From Microbacterium bovistercoris (lineage in GTDB: Bacteria > Actinomycetota > Actinomycetes > Actinomycetales > Microbacteriaceae): a stretch of 64,000 nt of DNA. The notes beneath the pieces are model-generated. The model did no database searches. It had not been told where the DNA came from and worked only from the letters and a program-made list of their open reading frames with translations. This document shows positions 56,619 to 64,000 of this stretch, piece by piece. The number at the start of each line of letters is the position of its first letter. Position 1 is the first letter of the stretch. The position numbers were made by a program, and so were the translations under genes. The stretch lies in assembly GCF_003387575.1 (NCBI RefSeq), contig NZ_QUAB01000043.1:1-64000 (forward strand), written 5' to 3'.

Positions 56619-58850
56619 TCAGCCGACGGTGGCGGCGACGTCGGGCTGGTCGCTGAAGATGCCGTCCATGCCCGCGTTCAGGTAGACCTGGATCTCGCCC
56701 GCGAGGTCACCGGGCGCGATCGGGTCGGACGAGGAGCGGAACTCCACCGGCAGGTACTGGTTCTCCAGGCGGAAGGTCCAGCCGTGCACGTCGAGACCGG
56801 CAGCGTGCGCGTCGGCGATCACCGGTGACGGTGCCGCGAGGCGGCCCTCGGAGGTCCGCGGGATCAGTACCGACTTCTCGGCGCCGATGCCGTCGGCGTA
56901 CTCCGCGATCCCGGCGAGGCCGGCCGGCTTCACCAGATCGGCGTAGGTGCGCGCGTCACCGGCGAGCGTGAAGTCGTACGGCCGACCGGACGAACTGATC
57001 AACTGCGCGAGCTTCACGTTCGTGAGGCCGTTCAGCTCCAGCAGATTCGAGACCTCGAAGCTCTGCACGATCACCGGGGCGTCGGCGGAGTCCACGCCGT
57101 TCGCCTTCAGCTGCGCGACCAGCGGCTCCTCGAGCGACAGGCCGATCGAGTCGAAGTAGGACGGATGTTTGGTCTCGGGGTAGACGCCGACCTGGCGGCC
57201 GTCGCAGCTGACCGAGTGGCGGGCCAGGTCGATGACCTCGTCCAGCGTCGGGATCACGTAGAGCCCGTCGAAGGCGGTGTTCGCGGGTCGCGTCTGCGGC
57301 ATCCGCTCCTTGGCACGCAGCGTACGCAGCTCGGCGAAGGTGAAGTCCTCCGTGAACCAGCCGGTGACCTTCGCGCCGTCGATCGTCTTCGTCGCCTTCC
57401 GCGAGGCGAACTCGGGGCGAGCCGCGACATCCGTCGTGCCGCTGATCTCGTTCTCGTGGCGGGCGACGAGCACGCCGTCCTTCGTGGAGACGACGTCGGG
57501 CTCGATGTAGTCCGCGCACTGCACGATCGCCTGCTCGTAAGCGGCGAGGGTGTGCTCCGGGCGGTAACCGCTCGCACCGCGGTGCCCGATCACGGTCACC
57601 AGCTCCTTCGCGACCTTGGTGCGATCGAGGTCGATCACGGCGAACTCGGTGTCGTCGGGAGTGCCGGGCACGCGGGCGTCGTTGCCGGGGTAGTTGTTGT
57701 CGTTGGCGATCAGCAGGTCGCCGTTGCGCAGCTGCACGATCGTCTCGAACGACTGCACCGGCAGCGAGAAGACCTCGCCCGTGCCGTAGCCCTCACCGGC
57801 GGCGAGGCCGTCGGGGTTGGCGATGCGCAGCGCGTCGAGGACGAGGTTCTTCTCGACGTAGCCCTCGTGGTCCGCCTTCTTCAGGTCGATCTCGTAGACC
57901 CGCTTGGTGACCGCCTGCGCACCCTCGAAGTCGTCACGCTCGACGACCAGCAGCACGTCGTTCTTGACCGTGAAGGCATCGCCGATCACGTTCGGCTCCT
58001 GATCGGTCTGGTAGTTCCAGGTGCGCCCGGTGTACGCGCCCTTCTTCGTGTCGAACTCGCGGATCTCGCGGCGGCGCTGATCCGGGTCGTCGGCGTAGGC
58101 GCCCTCCAGGATCGGGTACAGGTAGCGCCCGTTCTTCGAGCCGGCCAGGGCCTCGAAGCCGCGGCTCGCGCGCACGCGCGGGGTCTCGTCGGTCTTCAGG
58201 TACGGGTTCTGCGGCGACTTCGCGCCCTCGAGCGAGAACGGCTTCTCGAGCAGAGTGCCCTCGGCGTCGAAGTGCAGCAGGAACGGCCCGAACTCCTCGC
58301 CGACCCAGAACGTGCCGTCCTTCGCGCGCACGACCGACTCGATGTCGAAGTCGGCGCCGGTGAGCAGCCGCTCGTCGGTTCCTTCGTTCACGATCGGGAA
58401 GTCGAGCAGCCCGTTTCGGTCGTTGTACGAGAGGAAGCGCTCGACCTTGATCTCCCCCGAGCCGCCGGCGGCGGTCTGCCAGTCGGGGCGCACCAGGTAA
58501 CTGCGCAGCAGGAAGTCGGCGGAGTTGCCCTTGGCACCGAAGCCGTTGTCGGGCTGCGCCCAGAAGGTGCCGTCACCGTTGTCGATCACGGCCGAGAACC
58601 CGGGGATGACCTGGCCGTCCCAGGGTCCCTGGCGTCCGTTGCCCGGGCTCGCCTGAGCGCCCGAGGCAGGGCCCTCGGCGAGGAAGTCGGCCGAGAGCTG
58701 CGCCCACGACACCAGCGTCGGCTGGAACGCGTGGTTCGGCGAGGTGGGCGTGGTCTGGTTTCCGGCCGCGTTCGCCGGTGCGGTGAGGAACAGAGTTGCT
58801 GCGGTCGCCACCACGGTGGCGGCGGCAAGCGCACGGGGGAGTCGTCTCAT
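56619..58850 (-). CDS. Secreted esterase-like phytase / GDPD fusion
   Basis: A 743-residue secreted protein (signal peptide ending near ANA-AG). The N-terminal half (about 60-420) is the esterase-like phytase fold, with GFSAVIDNGDGTFWAQPDN and NNYPGNDARVPG. The C-terminal half (about 425-743) is a glycerophosphodiester phosphodiesterase with HRGASGYRPEHT, EPDVVSTKDG and PETKHP. Together it may release phosphate or glycerol from phospholipid or teichoic acid-derived diesters and organic phosphates outside the cell. Both domains look complete. Confidence 0.92.
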   Translation of the reverse strand: MRRLPRALAAATVVATAATLFLTAPANAAGNQTTPTSPNHAFQPTLVSWAQLSADFLAEGPASGAQASPGNGRQGPWDGQVIPGFSAVIDNGDGTFWAQPDNGFGAKGNSADFLLRSYLVRPDWQTAAGGSGEIKVERFLSYNDRNGLLDFPIVNEGTDERLLTGADFDIESVVRAKDGTFWVGEEFGPFLLHFDAEGTLLEKPFSLEGAKSPQNPYLKTDETPRVRASRGFEALAGSKNGRYLYPILEGAYADDPDQRRREIREFDTKKGAYTGRTWNYQTDQEPNVIGDAFTVKNDVLLVVERDDFEGAQAVTKRVYEIDLKKADHEGYVEKNLVLDALRIANPDGLAAGEGYGTGEVFSLPVQSFETIVQLRNGDLLIANDNNYPGNDARVPGTPDDTEFAVIDLDRTKVAKELVTVIGHRGASGYRPEHTLAAYEQAIVQCADYIEPDVVSTKDGVLVARHENEISGTTDVAARPEFASRKATKTIDGAKVTGWFTEDFTFAELRTLRAKERMPQTRPANTAFDGLYVIPTLDEVIDLARHSVSCDGRQVGVYPETKHPSYFDSIGLSLEEPLVAQLKANGVDSADAPVIVQSFEVSNLLELNGLTNVKLAQLISSSGRPYDFTLAGDARTYADLVKPAGLAGIAEYADGIGAEKSVLIPRTSEGRLAAPSPVIADAHAAGLDVHGWTFRLENQYLPVEFRSSSDPIAPGDLAGEIQVYLNAGMDGIFSDQPDVAATVG

Positions 58851-58922
58851 GCCCGCGAGTCAATCGGCGCACGTTGGAGCATCCGTGACGCGGCTGTGAC
58901 CCGCCGATGACGTGACGATGAA

Positions 58923-58947
58923 CGGATGCCGATGAGCCCGGCATCCG
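58923..58947 (-). terminator. Terminator after purL operon
   Basis: CGGATGCCG-N7-CGGCATCCG, a 9-bp perfect stem, lies 10 bp past the stop of the small membrane protein gene. Confidence 0.65.
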
Positions 58948-58957
58948 CTCACCGGAC

Positions 58958-59101
58958 TCAGTTGAGGATGAGGCCGATCACCGTGGCACCGCCGCCGACC
59001 AGGATGAGCGAGACGATGGTCACCCAGGCGACGACGCGGATGCGCTTCTGGCGGCGCTCGCTGTAGACGGAGAGGTCTTCGGCTTCTTCGTGCTGGTTCA
59101 T
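58958..59101 (-). CDS. 47-aa single-pass membrane peptide
   Basis: A 47-residue peptide: a charged N-terminal half, then one membrane helix (VTIVSLILVGGGATVIGLIL). It starts 8 bp after the purL stop with GAGGAAC upstream, so it is co-transcribed with purL. Function is unknown. Confidence 0.75.
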   Translation of the reverse strand: MNQHEEAEDLSVYSERRQKRIRVVAWVTIVSLILVGGGATVIGLILN

Positions 59102-59109
59102 GAGGTTCC

Positions 59110-61419
59110 TCAGGCGGCGGGCTCGGTGACCGTCGGGCCGAAGGCCGCGGGAAGGGTGGCGCGGGAGGTCTCGCGGATCTCGTCGACGGTGAGGGTGAAC
59201 ACGTCCTGCACCTCGAGGGCGGGCTCGCTGTCGGTGACGCCGATGCGCAGCACCGGGTAGTCGCGACCCTCGCAGAGGCCGCGGAACTTCACGTCGTCCT
59301 CGCGGGGCACGGTCACGATGACGCGTCCGGTCGACTCCGAGAACAGCGCGGATGCGGCATCCACTCCGTCGCGTTCCATCAGCTCGGTGAGCCAGACGCG
59401 CGCGCCGACGCCGAAGCGCGAGACGGCCTCGGCGAGCGAGACGGCCAGGCCACCCTCGGAGAGGTCGTGCGCCGACGAGATCAGCCACTCGTCGCGGGCG
59501 GCGGCGAGCAGGCCGGCGAGGCGGCGTTCGGCCTCGAGGTCGACCTGCGGCGGCAGGCCGCCGAGGTGGTCATGCACGACGTCGGCCCAGGCCGAGCCGG
59601 ACAGCTCGGTCGAGGTGACGCCGAGCAGGTAGATGTTCTGCCCCTCGTCCTGCCAGCCCGACGGGATGCGGCGCGAGACGTCCTCGATGATGCCCATCAC
59701 GCCCACCAGCGGGGTGGGGTGGATCGGCACGTCGCCGGTCTGGTTGTAGAACGACACGTTGCCGCCGGTGACCGGGGTGCCCAGCGCGTAGCATCCGTCG
59801 GCGAGGCCGTCGACGGTCTGGCCGAACTGCCACATGACCTCGGGGTTCTCCGGCGAGCCGAAGTTCAGGCAGTCGGTGATCGCGGTGGGCGTGGCGCCGG
59901 TGACGGCGACGTTGCGGTACGCCTCGGCGAGGGCGAGCTGCGCGCCGCGGTACGGGTCGAGCTGGCTGTAGCGGCCGTTCGCGTCGGTGGCGATGGCGAA
60001 GCCGAGACCGGACTCCTCATCGACGCGGATCATGCCGGCGTCGTCGGGGAAGGCCAGGGCGGTGTTGCCGCCGACGTAGTAGTCGTACTGGTTGGTGATC
60101 CAGCTGACGTCGGCCAGGTTCGGCGATGCGATCAGCTTCAGGAACTGCTCGCGCAGCTCGGCCGGGTCGTTCGAGCGGGGCAGCTGCTCCGCAGCATCCG
60201 CCTGCAGCGCGTCGATCCACGTCGGGTAGGCGACCGGACGGTCGTAGACCGGGCCGTCGACGGCGACGGTCGACGGGTCGACGTCGACGATGCGCTCGCC
60301 CTGCCAGTCGATGATGAGGCGGCCGTCACCGGTGACCTCGCCGAGCACGGAGGTCTCGACCTCCCACTTGTTCACGACGGCCATGAAGGCGTCGAGCTTC
60401 TCAGGAGCGACGATCGCCATCATGCGCTCCTGCGACTCCGACATGAGGATCTCCTCAGCGGTCAGGGTGGGGTCGCGCAGCAGCACGTTGTCGAGCGAGA
60501 CGTGCATGCCGGAGTTGCCGTTGGCGGCCAGTTCGCTGGTCGCGCACGAGATGCCGGCCGCGCCGAGGTCCTGGATGGCCTCGACGAGCTCGTCGCGGTA
60601 CAGCTCGAGGCAGCACTCGATGAGCACCTTCTCGGCGAACGGGTCGCCGACCTGCACGGCGGGCCGCTTGGTGGGGCCGCCGTCGTCGAACGAGTCGGAT
60701 GCCAGGATGCTGGCGCCGCCGATGCCGTCGCCGCCGGTGCGGGCGCCGAACAGGACGACCTTGTTGCCGGTGCCCGTGGCGTTGGCGAGCTTCAGGTCCT
60801 CGTGGCGCAGCACGCCGACCGCGAGGGCGTTCACGAGCGGATTGGCCTGGTAGACCGAGTCGAACACGGTCTCGCCGCCGATGTTCGGCAGGCCGAGGCA
60901 GTTGCCGTAGAAGCTGATGCCGGCGGTGACGCCGTGCACCACCCGGGCGGTGTCGGGGTGGTCGATGGCGCCGAAGCGCAGCGCGTCCATGACGGCCACC
61001 GGGCGGGCGCCCATCGAGATGATGTCGCGCACGATGCCGCCGACGCCGGTCGCGGCACCCTGGAACGGCTCGATGTAGGAGGGGTGGTTGTGCGACTCGG
61101 CCTTGAAGGTGACGGCCCAGCCCTCGCCCACGTCGACGACGCCGGCGTTCTGGCCCATGCCGACCATGAGTCGCTGCTTCATCTCGTCGGAGACCTTCTG
61201 GCCGAAGCGGCGCAGGTAGTTCTTGGAGCTCTTGTACGAGCAGTGCTCCGACCACATCACGGAGTACATCGCGAGTTCACCGGAGGTGGGGCGGCGGCCC
61301 AGGATCTCCTTGATGCGCGCGTACTCGTCGTCCTTGAGGCCGAGCGCCGCGTACGGCTGCTCCTTCTCAGGAGTCGCTTCGGCGTTGGCGACGGAATCGG
61401 GGACGTGCTGAGTGGTCAC
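59110..61419 (-). CDS. purL: Phosphoribosylformylglycinamidine synthase subunit
   Basis: A 769-residue small-type PurL. Visible landmarks are [36 protein letters not shown] and GDGIGGAS. It uses ATP and glutamine-derived ammonia to turn FGAR into FGAM in purine synthesis, normally with PurQ and PurS, which are not in this window. ATG start is preceded by a weak ribosome site. It is followed by the 47-aa membrane peptide. Confidence 0.95.
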   Translation of the reverse strand: MTTQHVPDSVANAEATPEKEQPYAALGLKDDEYARIKEILGRRPTSGELAMYSVMWSEHCSYKSSKNYLRRFGQKVSDEMKQRLMVGMGQNAGVVDVGEGWAVTFKAESHNHPSYIEPFQGAATGVGGIVRDIISMGARPVAVMDALRFGAIDHPDTARVVHGVTAGISFYGNCLGLPNIGGETVFDSVYQANPLVNALAVGVLRHEDLKLANATGTGNKVVLFGARTGGDGIGGASILASDSFDDGGPTKRPAVQVGDPFAEKVLIECCLELYRDELVEAIQDLGAAGISCATSELAANGNSGMHVSLDNVLLRDPTLTAEEILMSESQERMMAIVAPEKLDAFMAVVNKWEVETSVLGEVTGDGRLIIDWQGERIVDVDPSTVAVDGPVYDRPVAYPTWIDALQADAAEQLPRSNDPAELREQFLKLIASPNLADVSWITNQYDYYVGGNTALAFPDDAGMIRVDEESGLGFAIATDANGRYSQLDPYRGAQLALAEAYRNVAVTGATPTAITDCLNFGSPENPEVMWQFGQTVDGLADGCYALGTPVTGGNVSFYNQTGDVPIHPTPLVGVMGIIEDVSRRIPSGWQDEGQNIYLLGVTSTELSGSAWADVVHDHLGGLPPQVDLEAERRLAGLLAAARDEWLISSAHDLSEGGLAVSLAEAVSRFGVGARVWLTELMERDGVDAASALFSESTGRVIVTVPREDDVKFRGLCEGRDYPVLRIGVTDSEPALEVQDVFTLTVDEIRETSRATLPAAFGPTVTEPAA

Positions 61420-61460
61420 GCGGGCTCCAGGAGAGAAGGGAGAAGCGGGGCGTGTCCAGT

Positions 61461-62789
61461 CTAGTTCCCCGACGCGCGGTCCATCTCTGCTGCCGGATCA
61501 CCGGCTGAGCGTGCGGCCCGCCGATACCGGCGGTTCCGGGCGCCCAGCAGCATCGTCGCCGCGAGGGCGGCGATGACGGACGCCGTCAGCACGGCGACCT
61601 TCCCGTGATCGGCCTGCCCGCTGCCGGCGGCGAAGCTGAGCTCGGTGACCAGCAGCGAGACGGTGAAGCCGATGCCCGCGAGCACGCCGACGCCGGCGAT
61701 GTCGATCCAGCGCAGCGCGGGGTCGAGGTCGATGCGCCGGATGCGGGTCACGAGCCAGGTCGCTGCAGTGATGCCCAACGGCTTGCCCAGCACCAGCCCG
61801 ACGACAATGCCGACGAGCACCGGATCGGCGGCGGCCGAGGCGAGCCCGTCGACGCCGCCGATGGCGACGCCGGCCGAGAAGAACGCGAACACCGGCACCG
61901 CGAACCCGGCCGAGAGCGGACGGAACCGGTGCTCGAAGAGTTCGGCCAGTCCGGGGCCGGCGTCATCCGCACGATCCGCCCTCTTGTGCAGCACCGGGAT
62001 CGTGAAGCCGAGCAGCACCCCGGCGATCGTGGCGTGGATGCCCGAGGCGTGCATGAGCGCCCAGGCGACGAAGCCGATCGGCAGCAGGATCAGCCAGGCG
62101 GCGGCGGGCCTGGCGTGGAACAGCCGGCGCGACAGCTGCGCGATCACGCCGTAGACCGCGATCGTCAGCAGCGCGAGCAGCAGCGGCACCAGGTCGATCG
62201 AGTCGGTGTAGAACACCGCGATGATGGCGATGGCGATGAGGTCGTCGACGACGGCCAGGGTCAGCAGGAAGATCCGCAGCGCGCCCGGCAGGTGCGACCC
62301 GACCAGGGCGAGCACGGCGACGGCGAAGGCGATGTCGGTGGCCGTCGGGATCGCCCAGCCGCTCGCCTCGTCGGCGGAGGCGCCGACGACGGCCAGGTAC
62401 AGCAGTGCGGGCACCGCCACGCCGCCGATCGCGGCGACGACGGGCACGACGGCCGTGCGCGCGGAGCGCAGGTCGCCGGCGACGAACTCGCGTTTCAGTT
62501 CGAGGCCGACGAGGAAGAAGAAGATCGCCAGCAGGCCGTCCGCCGCCCAGTCGCCGAGCGGAAGCTTCAGGTGCCACGGCTCGTAGCCGATCTCGGTGTC
62601 ACGGAGCGCGAAGTAACTGTCGGCCCAGGGGGAGTTGGCCCACACCAGCGCGACGGCGGCGAAGGTCACCAGCAGGATTCCGCCGATGGTCTCTTTGCGC
62701 AGGATCTCACCGATCCTGCGGGCCTCGGCGCGGGAGGCGACGGGGAAGACCGCACGGAGGCGGGGCGGACGGGAGGGGGCAGGCGACAT
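61461..62789 (-). CDS. nhaA: Na+/H+ antiporter NhaA
   Basis: A 442-residue antiporter with about 12 membrane segments. [18 protein letters not shown] and [15 protein letters not shown] hold the paired transport aspartates, and [13 protein letters not shown] and GHxx-like [15 protein letters not shown] are conserved. It exchanges Na+ for H+ at alkaline pH. It lies 62 bp downstream of the glycosyltransferase gene, same strand. Confidence 0.95.
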   Translation of the reverse strand: MSPAPSRPPRLRAVFPVASRAEARRIGEILRKETIGGILLVTFAAVALVWANSPWADSYFALRDTEIGYEPWHLKLPLGDWAADGLLAIFFFLVGLELKREFVAGDLRSARTAVVPVVAAIGGVAVPALLYLAVVGASADEASGWAIPTATDIAFAVAVLALVGSHLPGALRIFLLTLAVVDDLIAIAIIAVFYTDSIDLVPLLLALLTIAVYGVIAQLSRRLFHARPAAAWLILLPIGFVAWALMHASGIHATIAGVLLGFTIPVLHKRADRADDAGPGLAELFEHRFRPLSAGFAVPVFAFFSAGVAIGGVDGLASAAADPVLVGIVVGLVLGKPLGITAATWLVTRIRRIDLDPALRWIDIAGVGVLAGIGFTVSLLVTELSFAAGSGQADHGKVAVLTASVIAALAATMLLGARNRRYRRAARSAGDPAAEMDRASGN

Positions 62790-62851
62790 GGCGGCCTTTC
62801 GGTCGACGGACAACGACGTCGACCAGGCTTCCCGACTCTCCGTGGACGAGC

Positions 62852-64000
62852 TTACCGGTGGGGGTTGCGTGGTCGCTGATCGCGAGTCAGGTGCGACCGC
62901 TCGACGATCCGCTCCAGCACGCTCACGGCCTCGCCGGTGCCGTCCTCCTGCGACATCCGCTCGGCGATCTCGGGTGCCCGGCGGCGGTGCTCCGCCGAGT
63001 CGACGAGCTCGCGCAGCCGGGCGGACAGTCCGTCGGCAGTGATCCGCTTCTGCGGTAGCGGTTCCGGGCCGGCGCCGAGGAGGTGCACGCGCTTGCCCCA
63101 GAACGGCTGATCGCCGAGCACGGGGCAGGTCAGCGTGGGGCGGCCGGCGCGCAGTCCTGCGGCGGTGGTGCCCGAGCCGCCGTGGTGCACGACGGCGGCG
63201 ACCAGCGGGAACAGCTCGGCGTGCGGGGCGTCGTCGATCACGTGCACGTGCTCGTCGTCCGACACATCGATGCCGCCCCAGCCGCGCGAGACGACCAGGC
63301 GCACGCCCGCCGCCCGCGCCGCCTGCTGCACGGCGAGGCCGCGCGCCGCGGCATCCGTGCGGAATCCCATGCTCCCGAAGCCGAGGTACACCGGCGGTTC
63401 CCCGTCGTCGAGGAACGCGCGCAGCGCGGGCGGCGGGGTCCACGCGACGGGCGGCTCCGGGCGGAACCACGGTCCCGTGATGTGCGCCGAGTCCGGGTAG
63501 TCGGCCGGGCGCGGCACGATGTGCCGGCTGAACGGGTAGAGCACCGGCACCTGCTCACCGTCGCGGTGCAGGTAGTCGCTGAGACGGCTCGCGCGACGGA
63601 TGCCGAGCTCGGTGCGGCGGAACCGGTTGATCATGCCGCCGTAGGCGATCGCCGTGAACCTGTTGAACTGGTAGGTCGCGCGGTTCAGGGGGCCGGGGAG
63701 GTCCGCGGTGAGGAACGGGATCGGGAAGGCGCGGGTCGGGGTGAGGAACGGCAGCGGCAGGGATGCCACGAACGGCACTCCGAGGCGTTCCGCGATGTGC
63801 GGTCCGGCCAGCGCCTTCGGGTGCGAGATGACCACCTCCGGTTCGGTGCGCTGAGCGGCGCGCCACTGGTCGTCCAGGGACTCGCGCATCGCGTCGGTCA
63901 TGCGGCGCATGGTGCGCACGGCATCCGTCGGCTTGATCACCGTGGTCATCTGCTCGCGGACAAGTTCGTGCATCCGCGTGGCGCCCGGCTCGAAGCCGAC
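62852..64000 (-). CDS. GT1-type glycosyltransferase, truncated by window edge
   Basis: The C-terminal 383 codons of a UDP-glycosyltransferase-like protein are visible; the frame stays open to base 64000 so the N-terminus is missing. The donor-binding motif is [17 protein letters not shown], with [12 protein letters not shown] after it, as in enzymes that glycosylate macrolides, sterols or other small hydrophobic molecules. The start codon is outside the window. Confidence 0.9.
   Translation of the reverse strand, partial: VGFEPGATRMHELVREQMTTVIKPTDAVRTMRRMTDAMRESLDDQWRAAQRTEPEVVISHPKALAGPHIAERLGVPFVASLPLPFLTPTRAFPIPFLTADLPGPLNRATYQFNRFTAIAYGGMINRFRRTELGIRRASRLSDYLHRDGEQVPVLYPFSRHIVPRPADYPDSAHITGPWFRPEPPVAWTPPPALRAFLDDGEPPVYLGFGSMGFRTDAAARGLAVQQAARAAGVRLVVSRGWGGIDVSDDEHVHVIDDAPHAELFPLVAAVVHHGGSGTTAAGLRAGRPTLTCPVLGDQPFWGKRVHLLGAGPEPLPQKRITADGLSARLRELVDSAEHRRRAPEIAERMSQEDGTGEAVSVLERIVERSHLTRDQRPRNPHR

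Overview
The window is high-GC, densely coded chromosomal DNA of an actinomycete, most likely Microbacteriaceae and probably Microbacterium or a close relative. The basis is very high GC at third codon positions, the constantly recurring GGATGCC/GCATCC words, abundant ATGA and TGATG stop/start overlaps, several apparently leaderless starts, and gene families typical of that group (twin ROK regulators, CmtR, IclR and DeoR regulators, MHS transporters, a small PurL). I saw no rRNA, tRNA, IS element, prophage or CRISPR array. It reads as chromosome rich in catabolic and regulatory islands.

Layout. 196-5510 (minus): a four-gene operon coding an ECF-like sigma factor, a 150-aa protein of unknown function, a cytoplasmic subtilisin-type protease and a TPR-CHAT protease with an intact His/Cys dyad. 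It resembles a proteolysis-controlled transcription switch and is the strongest candidate for an undescribed system. 5573-7894: two divergent ROK regulators sharing an operator. 7999-12854: an overlapping operon (SIS isomerase, ROK kinase, PfkB kinase, class II aldolase, DeoR) that looks like an amino-sugar or tagatose-phosphate route. 12944-14766: Lrp regulator and D-amino-acid dehydrogenase. 15047-18480: a Tat-secreted PL8 polysaccharide lyase divergent from a TolB-like propeller protein. 18572-25293: two regulator/target pairs, a DUF5107-like protein and an RlmG-like rRNA methyltransferase. 25572-28850: proVWX osmoprotectant transporter. 28912-37568: a carbon/nitrogen catabolic island (rhodanese, DauR-like regulator, MHS transporter, KDPG aldolase, KDG kinase, PLP D-amino-acid dehydratase or aldolase, N-acyl-D-amino-acid deacylase, IclR, RidA). 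37755-42546: LMF1-like membrane protein, CmtR with a CDF metal exporter, and a DHA2 drug exporter with MarR. 43356-44430: a probable copper module behind a CsoR-type operator. 44524-45098: a MazEF-type toxin-antitoxin pair with a perfect 13-bp-arm palindrome. 45170-49577: SGNH hydrolase, Gfo/Idh dehydrogenase, ceramidase-like protein and 6-phosphogluconate dehydrogenase. 49669-53559: a NarL-type two-component system divergent from a small membrane protein and a multicopper oxidase lipoprotein. 53700-64000: DksA/TraR zinc-finger protein, cupin, AraC-DinB fusion, secreted esterase-GDPD fusion, a 47-aa membrane peptide with purL, nhaA, and a truncated GT1 glycosyltransferase.

A second theme is repeats. 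At least five families of short palindromic or interspersed repeats (called A to E here) occur, mostly between convergent genes where they could act as terminators. Some lie in frame inside genes, adding peptide to a sugar kinase, a DUF5107-like protein, ProV and an LMF1-like protein. Family names and copy boundaries are by eye.
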